This document shows positions 25,266 to 34,103 of a stretch of DNA of 64,000 nt, piece by piece. The DNA is from DATJOJ01 sp035507035 (GTDB lineage Bacteria; Acidobacteriota; Terriglobia; Terriglobales; Acidobacteriaceae), in assembly GCA_035507035.1 (NCBI GenBank), contig DATJOJ010000028.1, forward strand, positions 1 through 64,000. The letters run 5' to 3'. A model generated the notes under the pieces. That model had not been told where the DNA came from and did no database searches. It saw only the letters and a list, made by a program, of their open reading frames with translations. Numbering within the stretch: the stretch's first letter is position 1; each line of letters starts with the position of its first letter. A program made the position numbers and the translations under genes.

Positions 25266-26639
25266 TCAGGCCGGCTGCGCCACAGCTTGTTCGATCGGTT
25301 CCAGCCTCGCCGTGAAGTGCCTCAAGAACGGCGCTTCATAACTCAGCTTCATGCCCTTGATCTGCTCGCGTTTTTTCCATACTTCCAGAATTATCTCCAC
25401 CACATAATCGATGTGGCTTTGCGTGTAGACGCGTCGCGGAATCGCCAGCCGCACCAAATCCATCTTCGCTGCTGCTCCAAACATCAGCGTTCCAATCTCT
25501 ACCGACCGAATGCCGCCCTCCAGATAGAGTTCGGCCGCAAGCGCGACGCCTGGAAACTCGCTCGGCGGAATATGTGGCAAAAACGCCCGTGCATCCATGT
25601 ACACCGCGTGTCCGCCCGGCGGTTGGACAATCGGCACTCCTTGTTCCGCAATGTGATTCCCTAAATACGCTGTCGACACGATCCGGTAGCGCAGATAATC
25701 CTCGTGCAGCGCTTCCTGCACTCCTACCGCGATCGCTTCCAAATCGCGGCCAGCTAGTCCTCCATACGTCGGATAGCCCTCCGTCAGAATCAACAGATTC
25801 TTTTCCTGCTGTGCCAGCAAGTCGTCGTTTGTGCACAGAAATCCGCCGATATTTGCCATGCCATCTTTTTTCGCCGACATGGTGCATCCGTCTCCGTAAC
25901 GAAACATTTCTTGCGCAATCTCTTTCGGAGGCCTGTCTTCGTAGCCTTCTTCCCGTTCCTTGATGAAGTATGCATTTTCCGCAAAACGGCACGCATCAAA
26001 ATACAGCGGAATGCGATTTTGTCGGCACACTGTGCTTACTCGCCGCACATTCTCCATCGAAACCGGCTGCCCACCTCCGGAATTATTGGTCACCGTCAGC
26101 ATCACCAGCGGAATTCGTTCCCGTCCCACTCGCTGAATCAGGTCCTCTAGGGCCTGAACGTCCATGTTGCCTTTGAACGGATGAATCAAACTCGGCTGTT
26201 TTCCTTCAGCAATCACCAGGTCAACCGCTTCCGCGCCCACGAATTCAATATTCGCCCGCGTCGTATCGAAGTGCGTGTTGTTCGGAACCACGTCGCCTTT
26301 CTTACACATCACACTGAACAGAATGCGCTCCGCCGCCCGTCCCTGATGCGTCGGAATCACATGCCGATATCCGAAGATGTCCTGGATCGAACTGCGAAAA
26401 TGATCGTAGCTTTTGCTGCCGGCGTAGCTCTCGTCACCTTCCATGATCGCTGCCCATTGCGCCGTCGACATGGCGCCCGTGCCCGAGTCGGTGAGCAGGT
26501 CGATTAACACATCTTCGGCGGGAAGAAGAAAAAGATTGTAATAAGCCGCACGCAGCAATTGTCCGCGCTCCTGCCGGGTGGTCCATTCGATCGGTTCGAC
26601 GCTCTTGATGCGGAAAGGCTCAATGATCGTCCGGGGCAT
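25266..26639 (-). CDS. tnaA: Tryptophanase-family PLP lyase
   Basis: This 457-residue PLP enzyme of the tryptophanase/tyrosine phenol-lyase family cleaves an aromatic amino acid to an aromatic ring, pyruvate and ammonia. The PLP Lys is K258 in TMSAKKDG, and PTHQGRAAE and FDACRFAENAYF form the cofactor and substrate sites. The position of the TPL-specific Arg (R381 of Citrobacter) is Ile382 here (GGIRSVEIG), as in tryptophanase, so indole formation is favoured. Other parts (NIGGFLC, LAGRDLEAIAVG) look more like TPL, so the substrate is not certain. The leader has an SD-sequestering hairpin and a CRP-type site. Confidence 0.85.
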   Translation of the reverse strand: MPRTIIEPFRIKSVEPIEWTTRQERGQLLRAAYYNLFLLPAEDVLIDLLTDSGTGAMSTAQWAAIMEGDESYAGSKSYDHFRSSIQDIFGYRHVIPTHQGRAAERILFSVMCKKGDVVPNNTHFDTTRANIEFVGAEAVDLVIAEGKQPSLIHPFKGNMDVQALEDLIQRVGRERIPLVMLTVTNNSGGGQPVSMENVRRVSTVCRQNRIPLYFDACRFAENAYFIKEREEGYEDRPPKEIAQEMFRYGDGCTMSAKKDGMANIGGFLCTNDDLLAQQEKNLLILTEGYPTYGGLAGRDLEAIAVGVQEALHEDYLRYRIVSTAYLGNHIAEQGVPIVQPPGGHAVYMDARAFLPHIPPSEFPGVALAAELYLEGGIRSVEIGTLMFGAAAKMDLVRLAIPRRVYTQSHIDYVVEIILEVWKKREQIKGMKLSYEAPFLRHFTARLEPIEQAVAQPA

Positions 26640-26643
26640 AGCT

Positions 26644-26667
26644 GTGTCTCCATCTATCAGGAGACAC
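26644..26667 (-). promoter_or_regulatory. SD-sequestering hairpin in the tnaA leader
   Basis: On the minus strand GTGTCTCC pairs perfectly with GGAGACAC around an eight-base loop. The right arm contains the GGAG that should pair with the ribosome, eight bases before the ATG at 26639. Folding would hide the site, suggesting translation control. Confidence 0.55.
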
Positions 26668-26686
26668 GTCGACCTGATTAAGTGTC

Positions 26687-26702
26687 TGTGATGGAGGTCA
26701 CC
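26687..26702 (-). promoter_or_regulatory. CRP/FNR-type site before tnaA
   Basis: TGTGA-TGGAGG-TCACC lies 48-63 bases before the tnaA start. The -10-like hexamer at the spacing seen for other sites is absent; TGATAG near 26654-26659 is the best substitute. Binding could therefore act differently here. Confidence 0.5.
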
Positions 26703-26732
26703 AGTGGCCCAGCATGGGGTTACCAGCGGAAG

Positions 26733-26924
26733 TTAACTGTCTTCCCTCGTCTCTCGCTCTGCCGCTTCTTTCAACAGTCTTCGTTCGCGTGCGCCCGCAA
26801 TCCTTCTGGCGCGTACAAAACGCCGGAGCAGAAACCAATATAAAAACCAGGCCAGAACCACTGCCGTCCCCAGCAGCAACAGCAGGTTCCAGAAAGCCGC
26901 GAAGTTATATAGGAAAGTTTTCAT
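26733..26924 (-). CDS. Small single-pass membrane protein
   Basis: The 63-residue frame has one strong transmembrane helix (about residues 14-33; NLLLLLGTAVVLAWFLYWFL) and a basic/acidic cytoplasmic tail of charged helix (RRFVRARRIAGARERRL). It begins 53 bases after the end of glmM on the same strand and could be the last gene of that operon. No Shine-Dalgarno site is evident and the family is not recognised. The amphipathic tail pattern favours a real gene. Confidence 0.5.
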   Translation of the reverse strand: MKTFLYNFAAFWNLLLLLGTAVVLAWFLYWFLLRRFVRARRIAGARERRLLKEAAERETREDS

Positions 26925-26977
26925 GGCGCAGATTCAGGTTGGACTGAAGCACGAACCCTTCGCTATCGCCGCAACCT

Positions 26978-28354
26978 CTACGCGCCCAAGGCTTGTTGAA
27001 TCGCGTCGGCAATGTTTTTGGTCAGAATCTTCATCTTCTCTTCCGACTCGGCTTCCACCATCACTCGTGCGAGTGCTTCTGTTCCGGAATAGCGAACCAC
27101 CACCCGGCCATTGCCATCAAGGTCGCGCTCTGCTGCCGAAATCGCGCTTTGAATCTCCGGGACCTGAGCGAAGGGTATCTTTTCTCGAACCCGAACATTT
27201 TGGATCGTCTGGGGGAACACTTTGAGATCGGTCACCAACTCCGCCAGTGACTTTCCGCTTCGCGCCATGATTTCCATCACCCGCAGCGCAGTCAGCAAGC
27301 CATCCCCGGTTGTCGCTTCGCCATCACGAAAAATAATATGTCCCGATTGCTCGCCGCCAAGAACCGCCCCGGTTTTCAACATTTCTTCCAGTACGTACTT
27401 ATCGCCAACATTCGCTCGTATCATGCGAATCCCGGATTTCCGCAGCGCGATCTCCAGGCCCATATTCGACATCGTTGTCGCAACCACGGTCGAGCCTGCC
27501 AGCACGCCCCGTGATTGAAAATCCCGCGCCGTCATCAGCAGCACCGCGTCGCCATTGACTACGCGGCCATTAACATCGCTGAACAACGCCCGGTCCGCAT
27601 CGCCATCGAACGTGATTCCGAGATCGAACTGACCGGAGCTTTCAGCCATAGATTCCGCCACTACTTGCGGATGTAGGGCCCCGGAATTCTCGTTGATGTT
27701 CCGGCCATCCGGCGACGCATTGAGAAACTTGGCTTGAATCCCACACTCCGCAAAAAGTTCCGGCGCTTCGGCCGTTGCTGCGCCGTTGGCGCAATCCACC
27801 AATACTCTCAGTCGGCCGAGGTCACCGTGTACGTTCTTCGCCAGCCAGTCAATATAGGCTCGGCGTAGCTTTGCCTCTCCGGGCAAGCTGGGGCCTGATT
27901 TTGTCGTTGCGGACTTGCCCGCCTCCGGATTTTCCAGCAGCGAAAAAATTTCTTTCTCGATAGCCAACTCGTGGGAGTCCGGCAACTTGTATCCGTCGCC
28001 GGAAAAAACTTTGATTCCGTTATCAGTCCACGGATTGTGGGAAGCTGAAATCACCACCCCAGCAGCATATTTTCGCGAGCGAGCGAGATAAGCTACGCCG
28101 GGTGTCGTAATTACTCCCGCGCTATGCACCTCGCAACCGCACGACGACAATCCGAGCATCACGCGGTCCGCGATCCAACCGCTCGATTCGCGCGTATCCT
28201 GTCCAATCACCACCACAGGTTTCGGTTGTGTGCGGAGCAAATCATGGCCAAGGGCGCGGCCAATGAAATAGGTGCTTTCCGCCGTTAATGGAAACTCTCC
28301 GGCTATGCCTCGAATTCCGTCGGTTCCGAAGAGTTGTCGGCTGCTGGAGGTCAT
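26978..28354 (-). CDS. glmM: Phosphoglucosamine mutase
   Basis: GlmM converts glucosamine-6-phosphate to glucosamine-1-phosphate, a step to UDP-GlcNAc and peptidoglycan. The 458-residue protein has FGTDGIRG at the start, the phospho-Ser loop VISASHNPWTDNG (S105), the metal loop GDADR and the phosphate-binding RYSGTE near the end. An alternative ATG at 28378 overlaps cdaR by 11 bases; the start at 28354 fits the family better. It is third in the conserved cdaA-cdaR-glmM operon, in which GlmM can inhibit the c-di-AMP cyclase CdaA in other bacteria. Confidence 0.95.
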   Translation of the reverse strand: MTSSSRQLFGTDGIRGIAGEFPLTAESTYFIGRALGHDLLRTQPKPVVVIGQDTRESSGWIADRVMLGLSSCGCEVHSAGVITTPGVAYLARSRKYAAGVVISASHNPWTDNGIKVFSGDGYKLPDSHELAIEKEIFSLLENPEAGKSATTKSGPSLPGEAKLRRAYIDWLAKNVHGDLGRLRVLVDCANGAATAEAPELFAECGIQAKFLNASPDGRNINENSGALHPQVVAESMAESSGQFDLGITFDGDADRALFSDVNGRVVNGDAVLLMTARDFQSRGVLAGSTVVATTMSNMGLEIALRKSGIRMIRANVGDKYVLEEMLKTGAVLGGEQSGHIIFRDGEATTGDGLLTALRVMEIMARSGKSLAELVTDLKVFPQTIQNVRVREKIPFAQVPEIQSAISAAERDLDGNGRVVVRYSGTEALARVMVEAESEEKMKILTKNIADAIQQALGA

Positions 28355-28367
28355 CGCGGTTCCAGTG

Positions 28368-29042
28368 CTAGTGAGCATGAGTCGCGGAATCGTTCTCCAT
28401 AATAACCGTGATGCGCACCGGATCGGTGGTATTTACCTGAATGAGCGGATCAGAGACATAAGGATGGCGTGTGAAGCCGGCTCGGCTTATGTCGCCGGTG
28501 ACATCGATCGGATCAGTGGTCGCAGCGTCCACGGCCTCTACATGCTTCTTTGGCCCCGTGATCGTGACCGTCGAAGGACTCACCAGAACCTGGCCGATTT
28601 TGTAGCCGGTCGCAAAAGTCCCGGTAATCCGTGGCTGGACTGGCACCTCCTTGGTCATTCTTGAATCAAACGCAAGGTGCACCTCACTCGGGACTACTTG
28701 TACCACCTCGAGTTCCTGGGGCCGGTGGATTTCCCGCGCCGTTAGATCATACGTCCGTTCCCCAGGCTTTACTCCCTCGAGGTTGATCTCGCCATAAACA
28801 TCCGAAACTTGCAGGCGCCGCACCACTCGCTCTGGTCCGCGCAGCCGCACTTGTGCTTTAGGAATATTTTCTGAGCTGATCTCCAGGTTCGCAGGCACAT
28901 TGTGAAACTCGATCGCTGTATCTACCGCAACCTCGGCCACCGGTTCTCGTTGAATTGCCAGCCACAGCCCGAACGCCAGCGCCAAGGAGATCATCTTGAG
29001 GCCGAAATTGTTCAGCACGTACTTGCGGAGGAAGTCGCCCAT
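28368..29042 (-). CDS. cdaR: YbbR-domain regulator of CdaA
   Basis: The 224-residue protein has one N-terminal membrane helix (FGLKMISLALAFGLWLAIQ) and about two YbbR beta domains outside the membrane. These show VPVQPRITG and EVHLAFDSR strands typical of the family. YbbR/CdaR proteins bind and modulate the membrane diadenylate cyclase. It starts two bases after the cdaA stop, showing tight translational coupling, and is followed by glmM. Bacillus CdaR has more YbbR domains; this shorter form is common outside Firmicutes. Confidence 0.88.
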   Translation of the reverse strand: MGDFLRKYVLNNFGLKMISLALAFGLWLAIQREPVAEVAVDTAIEFHNVPANLEISSENIPKAQVRLRGPERVVRRLQVSDVYGEINLEGVKPGERTYDLTAREIHRPQELEVVQVVPSEVHLAFDSRMTKEVPVQPRITGTFATGYKIGQVLVSPSTVTITGPKKHVEAVDAATTDPIDVTGDISRAGFTRHPYVSDPLIQVNTTDPVRITVIMENDSATHAH

Positions 29043-29044
29043 GG

Positions 29045-29908
29045 CTATCTGTCCGTCCCCTGATTCACCCGCGTGTCGACTGGCTGAGGCGGGTTCTCTT
29101 CCGCAACATCGGCTTCGTTACTAATAGGAGTGGGCAAAGTGGCTGGCGGAACATAGCGGTGTAGCAAGTGTCCCAGTCGGTCTCGCAATTGATCGATCGT
29201 CAGATCGCGCTCGATTTTGCCCGCTACTGCCAGGCTGATGGTCCCTGTCTCTTCCGAAACAATGACTGCAATGGCATCGGTTTCTTCCGTGACGCCAATG
29301 CCAGCACGGTGCCGGGTGCCTAGTTGCGTGGACAGCACGGGATTCATCGAAAGGGGAAGAAAACAAGCGGCCGCGGCAATGCGGTCTTTCTGGATGATCA
29401 CCGCTCCATCATGCAGCGGCGCGCTCGGCCGAAAAATGCTCGCCAGCAGGTCATAGGACAACTTGGCATCGAGCGGCACGCCGCTCTCGATATAAGTTCG
29501 CAGCCCAATTTCCCGCTCGATCACCATCAAAGCGCCAGTCTGGTTCTGGCAAAACAAATTTGCGGCCAGAACGATATCATCGTACGCGTCCTCCGATGAC
29601 GACCCGCGGCTCAGCGTCAACTTCCGGCCCAGCCGGGTCAGTGCCAGTCGAATTTCAGGAGCAAAAACCACGATCAGAGCGAACACCGCGTAAGGAAGCA
29701 GAGTACTAATGAGCCAGTTCAGCGTGGTCAACTCGCCCAGTCGGGCGATGTAAAAAGCGATGACTACCCCAGCCACTCCCACTAGCATGAGAGCAGCCCG
29801 AGTGCCGCGAATCAGCGCAAGCAGTTCATAAATGACGATTGCGACCAGCAGAATGTCAACCACCGAAAACGCCGACACCTGCGGCCATGCTGCTGAAAAC
29901 TGCGCCAC
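29045..29908 (-). CDS. cdaA: Membrane diadenylate cyclase CdaA
   Basis: CdaA makes c-di-AMP from two ATP. The 287-residue protein has three N-terminal transmembrane helices (about residues 18-85) and a DAC domain (about 95-255). Both signature motifs are intact: HDGA (D167) and GTRHR (R199-R201). The C-terminal tail is acidic and unconserved. c-di-AMP controls potassium uptake, osmolyte balance and wall integrity. This gene leads the cdaA-cdaR-glmM operon. The upstream 100 bases show no obvious riboswitch. Confidence 0.95.
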   Translation of the reverse strand: MAQFSAAWPQVSAFSVVDILLVAIVIYELLALIRGTRAALMLVGVAGVVIAFYIARLGELTTLNWLISTLLPYAVFALIVVFAPEIRLALTRLGRKLTLSRGSSSEDAYDDIVLAANLFCQNQTGALMVIEREIGLRTYIESGVPLDAKLSYDLLASIFRPSAPLHDGAVIIQKDRIAAAACFLPLSMNPVLSTQLGTRHRAGIGVTEETDAIAVIVSEETGTISLAVAGKIERDLTIDQLRDRLGHLLHRYVPPATLPTPISNEADVAEENPPQPVDTRVNQGTDR

Positions 29909-30021
29909 TCATCAACCCTTTCGAGGAGAACTTAAACTGATTCGACTGCTTGCCTCATTGTAATGCACGATTCCAGCATGTCAGAGAATGGAAAGAATTG
30001 GTCAGAGAAATTTGAGGAAAA

Positions 30022-30864
30022 CTATCGGCCAGCTGCACGGCGGATCGGTACCTCGATCTGCATACCTTCGGCCGCGGCACTCACGCGAGGATAGTAGTTG
30101 CGCGCTTCCTTTAGGACCCTGTCGATGCAGGCATCGTTGTGATCGGGGTCGTGGTGGAATAGGACCAGTTCCTTGGCGCCGCTCTCCATCACAATATTGA
30201 TCGCTTCCCGCCAGTGACTATGACCCCACCCGCGCCGTACTGCCTCGTACTCTTCCGGCAGATACTGCGCATCGTAAACCAGCACGTCCGCGCCCTCCGC
30301 AAGCTTGCGCACATTCTTATCAAAAGTCGGATCACCGGGCTCGTTGTCCGTTGCATAGACAAAGATTCCGTCTTTGCTCTCCAACCGAAAGCCCATGCAT
30401 CCCTGCGGGTGGTTCAGCCACTTCGCCTGTAAACGCACATCCCCTAGGTCAACGCTGCCTTCTTCCAGGTCGTAGAAGTCTTGTCGCGCCTGCATCTGAT
30501 TCAATCCGACCGGGAAAAATGGTGCCGCCATCTGTTCTTCCAACACTTGTTTCAAACGGCGGTTTTTGCTGGAGCAGTGAAATTGAAAGCGGTTCTTGGG
30601 ATTGTCGTACAGCGGACCAAAAAACGGCAGCCCCTGAATGTGATCCCAGTGGAAATGCGAAACGAAAACGTGAGCCGAAACTGGGCCGCCGTTCGCTTGT
30701 CGTTTCAGTTCCTGTCCCAGCATGCGGAACCCGGTGCCGCAATCGAAGACGTACAACTCCTCTCCGACGCGCACTTCCACGCAGGAGGTGTTGCCTCCGT
30801 AGCGCATATTTTCGGGTTGAGGCGACGGCGTAGACCCGCGCACCCCCCAAAACTTGATCCGCAT
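30022..30864 (-). CDS. MBL-fold metallo-hydrolase (PhnP-like)
   Basis: The 280-residue cytosolic protein has the beta-lactamase-like metal motif HXHXDH in SHFHWDHIQG (about residues 68-77), plus GVRGSTPSP near the start and a late LFHHDPDH. This is the layout of PhnP/ribonuclease-Z-like cyclic phosphodiesterases. It may hydrolyse a phosphodiester or 5'-3' RNA substrate, but nothing here specifies which. It is monocistronic and divergent from trpE. Confidence 0.88.
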   Translation of the reverse strand: MRIKFWGVRGSTPSPQPENMRYGGNTSCVEVRVGEELYVFDCGTGFRMLGQELKRQANGGPVSAHVFVSHFHWDHIQGLPFFGPLYDNPKNRFQFHCSSKNRRLKQVLEEQMAAPFFPVGLNQMQARQDFYDLEEGSVDLGDVRLQAKWLNHPQGCMGFRLESKDGIFVYATDNEPGDPTFDKNVRKLAEGADVLVYDAQYLPEEYEAVRRGWGHSHWREAINIVMESGAKELVLFHHDPDHNDACIDRVLKEARNYYPRVSAAAEGMQIEVPIRRAAGR

Positions 30865-31057
30865 AGCTTCCTCAAAACGCCCGCAATTCTACCTAAACAC
30901 CTATCTTGCAGTCTGTTAGATGATCAGTCAATCGTTTGCGCATTACCATAGTTTGAGGATTTTCTCGCCTTTAGGACGACCACAGGGCAGGACACCGAGC
31001 CGCTAACCCTATTAGAATGAGGCCGCGGCATTGCCACGCCGCCGGCCATTACTATTG

Positions 31058-32539
31058 ATGCTGCGTCCTGATTACAAGCAGTTTGCCCGTCTAGCCCGCG
31101 AAGCCACACTGGTTCCCGTGGTCAAGTCCGTCATGGCTGATCTGCTGACCCCGGTCTCGGCCTTTCTCGCCATCGCCCGCGACGAGCCTCAAGCATTCCT
31201 GCTCGAGTCTGTTGAGCGCGGCGAGCGCATCGGACGGTATACCTTTTTGGGCGCAAGGCCCTACATGTGGGTTGAAACTCATGGCCAGGACACCGTGTTG
31301 CATCGCGGCAAGCGCGCCGAGCGGCGGCAGGGAAGCGTCTTGCCGGTTTTGAAAGAGTTACTTCGCGAACACCGTCCCGCCACGTTCTCGGATTTGCCTC
31401 CATTCACCGCTGGCGCTGTAGGCTACTTTGCCTATGATGGCGTCCGCCAATTGGAGAATATCGGCAGCCACGCCAAAGATGATCTTTCCTTGCCCGACTG
31501 CGTAATGATGTTCTTCGACCGGTTGCTGGTCTTCGATCATCTCCGTCATCAAATCCACATCATCGCCTCCGCCGACGTTGCCCGCGAAAGCCCAAAGCGC
31601 GCCTATGACCGCGCCGTCGCCGATATCGAACGCCTGGAGAAAAAACTGGCCTTGGGATTGCGCCCGGCAATCTGGAAGAAATCGACCAGGCAACGTCCCG
31701 GCAAGCTGAAAGTCCACGCGGCAACTAGTCACGAAAAATTTCTCAAGTCTGTCGAACACTGCCGCGAATACATCGCCGCCGGAGACATCTTCCAGGTCGT
31801 TCTTTCGCAACGCCACGACTTCATGCCTGGCGCCGCGCCTTTCGACATCTATCGCGCCCTGCGCACGGTCAATCCCTCGCCGTATATGTATTTTCTTCGC
31901 ATGGGCGACACACACGTACTGGGATCCTCGCCCGAAATGTTGGTGCGAGTGACCGACCACAAGCTGGAGTATCGTCCGATCGCCGGTACGCACCCTCGCG
32001 GGCACGATGAAGCCGAAGACGAACGCCTCGAAAAAGCCATGCTCGCTGACGAGAAAGAACGAGCCGAGCACGTCATGCTGGTTGATCTCGGACGCAACGA
32101 TCTGGGCCGCGTCAGTGAATACGGCTCAGTCAAAGTTCGTGACTTGATGTACGTTGAGCGCTACTCCCACGTCATGCACATCGTTTCCGCTCTCGAAGGA
32201 AAATTGCGCGCCGATCTCGACGCCCTCGATGCCTTCGCCGCCTGCTTTCCCGCCGGGACTTTGTCAGGCGCTCCCAAAGTCCGCGCCATGCAGATTATTG
32301 AAGAGCTAGAACCCGTTCGCCGCGGCATCTACGGCGGGTCGGTCCTCTACGCCGATTTCGCGGGCAACCTCGATTCCTGCATCGCCATTCGGACTTTATT
32401 GATGAAGGGGAAGAAGGCCTATCTCCAGGCTGGTGCAGGCATCGTTGCCGACTCCGACCCCGAGCGCGAATTTCAGGAGTGCGTGAACAAAGCTCGCGCG
32501 GTGCTGCGAGCCGTAGAGACGGCACGCGGCGGAGCGTAG
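31058..32539 (+). CDS. trpE: Anthranilate synthase component I
   Basis: TrpE turns chorismate and ammonia (or Gln through TrpG) into anthranilate, the first step of tryptophan synthesis. The 493-residue protein has the LLES feedback-inhibition motif early (AFLLESVERGERIGRYTF), the chorismate-binding GDIFQVVLSQ and PAGTLSGAPKVRAMQ motifs, and GAGIVADSDPEREFQEC near the end. The start is set at ATG 31058; an upstream TTG is not needed. No trpG follows. No leader-peptide attenuator is visible in the 190 bases upstream. Confidence 0.95.
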   Translation: MLRPDYKQFARLAREATLVPVVKSVMADLLTPVSAFLAIARDEPQAFLLESVERGERIGRYTFLGARPYMWVETHGQDTVLHRGKRAERRQGSVLPVLKELLREHRPATFSDLPPFTAGAVGYFAYDGVRQLENIGSHAKDDLSLPDCVMMFFDRLLVFDHLRHQIHIIASADVARESPKRAYDRAVADIERLEKKLALGLRPAIWKKSTRQRPGKLKVHAATSHEKFLKSVEHCREYIAAGDIFQVVLSQRHDFMPGAAPFDIYRALRTVNPSPYMYFLRMGDTHVLGSSPEMLVRVTDHKLEYRPIAGTHPRGHDEAEDERLEKAMLADEKERAEHVMLVDLGRNDLGRVSEYGSVKVRDLMYVERYSHVMHIVSALEGKLRADLDALDAFAACFPAGTLSGAPKVRAMQIIEELEPVRRGIYGGSVLYADFAGNLDSCIAIRTLLMKGKKAYLQAGAGIVADSDPEREFQECVNKARAVLRAVETARGGA

Positions 32540-32683
32540 CCAGCCGCCCTCACAATGAGCCAGCTCGTGGAGAGCCGCCTGGTTTGCCGATGATCCTCAC
32601 GCAGGCTTCGGTCCAGGAAAACGCTTGCATATTGACTCAACAATTCTGACCTGCGAAAATGCCGAGGCGGTTGGAAGGGCATT

Positions 32684-33973
32684 ATGAAAAATCGAAGTGG
32701 TTGCCTTTCTTCTCTTCTCGTGATCGGGCCATTCGTTTGTCTTTTTATCCTGATGTCCTCGAGGGCCTATGCGGTGACCTACAGGGCCTATAGCTTCACG
32801 GGAGGCACGGAAGGAAATTTCCCGATCTGGGCCGGAAGTTTAATTCGCGACAGCAAAGGCAACTTCTACGGCACGACTTTCGAAGGCGGAGAGCACGGTG
32901 GCGGAACAGTCTTCGAAATAAGCGTTTCCGATGCTGGCCCCAAATACACCGTGCTGTACAGCTTTCCCGGGGCCGAGGGTGATGGGAGCCAACCCGACTC
33001 TGGCCTTGTTTTCGATTCCTCCGGCAACCTCTATGGAACGACTGTCCAAGGCGGCACGAGGAATTATGGCACAGTCTACGAACTCTCTCCTGACTCAAAT
33101 GGAACGTGGACTGAGGAAGTGCTCTACTCGTTCCAAGGTCTTCCGGGAGACGGTTCCTATCCGACGTTTCCCCTGGTTATTGATGCGCTCGGCACACTCT
33201 ATGGCACTACATCCGACGGGGGAAGCGCCGGCTTCGGTACCGTGTTCACGCTGAGTCGTTCCGGCAACACGTGGTCAAAGAACATTATCTACAGCTTCAG
33301 CGGTCCCGATGGCGATGAACCGAATGGTGTTACGTTGGACGCTGTGGGAAATGTATATGGCACCACCTTATACGGAGGAACAGACGAGGTTGGCACCGTG
33401 TTCGAACTAACTCAGAGGGCCGGAATTTGGACTGAATCGATGCTTTACAGTTTTACGTATAACGGCAACGGTCGCGCCGATGGTGCCTTTCCCATCGGAG
33501 GTGTGACGCTAGATACCGCCGGGAACCTATACGGTACGACGAATTACGGAGGTTCGGGCACAGCTTGCCCGCCCGGAAGTTGCGGCGCAGTCTACGAGTT
33601 GAAAAACGCCAATGGAATGTGGACGGAAACCATTTTGTACAGCTTCCTCGGCGGAGAAGATGGAAGCCTTCCATATGCTGGCGTCACGCTCGACGCCGCT
33701 GGTAATCTCTATGGCACAACCGCCTTCGGGGGCGGCGGATCGTGTAGCATCGGTTTGATTCCAGGATGTGGCACGGTCTTCAGACTGCACAAATCTGGAA
33801 CGCGGTGGCTCGAAAGCCTTTTCAGGTTCAACGGCGCGAATGGAGCAAATCCACAGGCTGGGGTCATTCTGGACGAGAAAGGCGACGTCTTCGGCACGAC
33901 ACTCTACGGTGGGACCGGCTCATGCCAAGGCGCTCTCCCCGGCTGCGGAGTGGCCTTTGAATTGACTCCCTGA
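32684..33973 (+). CDS. Secreted GloVer tandem-repeat protein
   Basis: This 429-residue exported protein has a signal peptide (cleavage near residue 30) and about nine beta repeats with NLYGTT..GG, GTVFEL and YSF cores. These are the 'choice-of-anchor tandem repeat' (GloVer) type common in Acidobacteriota. The repeats should fold as a propeller-like array. It has no enzyme motif. It is one of four in the window (see 44986, 59462, 61816), which points to a surface or extracellular role. TTGACT-17-GAAAAT (about 32633-32661) may be its promoter. Confidence 0.88.
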   Translation: MKNRSGCLSSLLVIGPFVCLFILMSSRAYAVTYRAYSFTGGTEGNFPIWAGSLIRDSKGNFYGTTFEGGEHGGGTVFEISVSDAGPKYTVLYSFPGAEGDGSQPDSGLVFDSSGNLYGTTVQGGTRNYGTVYELSPDSNGTWTEEVLYSFQGLPGDGSYPTFPLVIDALGTLYGTTSDGGSAGFGTVFTLSRSGNTWSKNIIYSFSGPDGDEPNGVTLDAVGNVYGTTLYGGTDEVGTVFELTQRAGIWTESMLYSFTYNGNGRADGAFPIGGVTLDTAGNLYGTTNYGGSGTACPPGSCGAVYELKNANGMWTETILYSFLGGEDGSLPYAGVTLDAAGNLYGTTAFGGGGSCSIGLIPGCGTVFRLHKSGTRWLESLFRFNGANGANPQAGVILDEKGDVFGTTLYGGTGSCQGALPGCGVAFELTP

Positions 33974-34103
33974 GTCGGGTATCTCCATGCTCCGCGCTCA
34001 CAGGTGCGATTTACAACCCTTGAAAACTCGGGGACCTCGTCCATGTCTGACAGCGGCCGAAAAGCCCCCGGGAGTTTTACCAAGGAGAACTTTTCCCTCT
34101 TCC

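Noticed and set aside
26654..26665. Class II -10 for tnaA
   Set aside because: The hexamer at the standard spacing is GTCTCC; the CRP-like site there does not share the rule seen at other sites.
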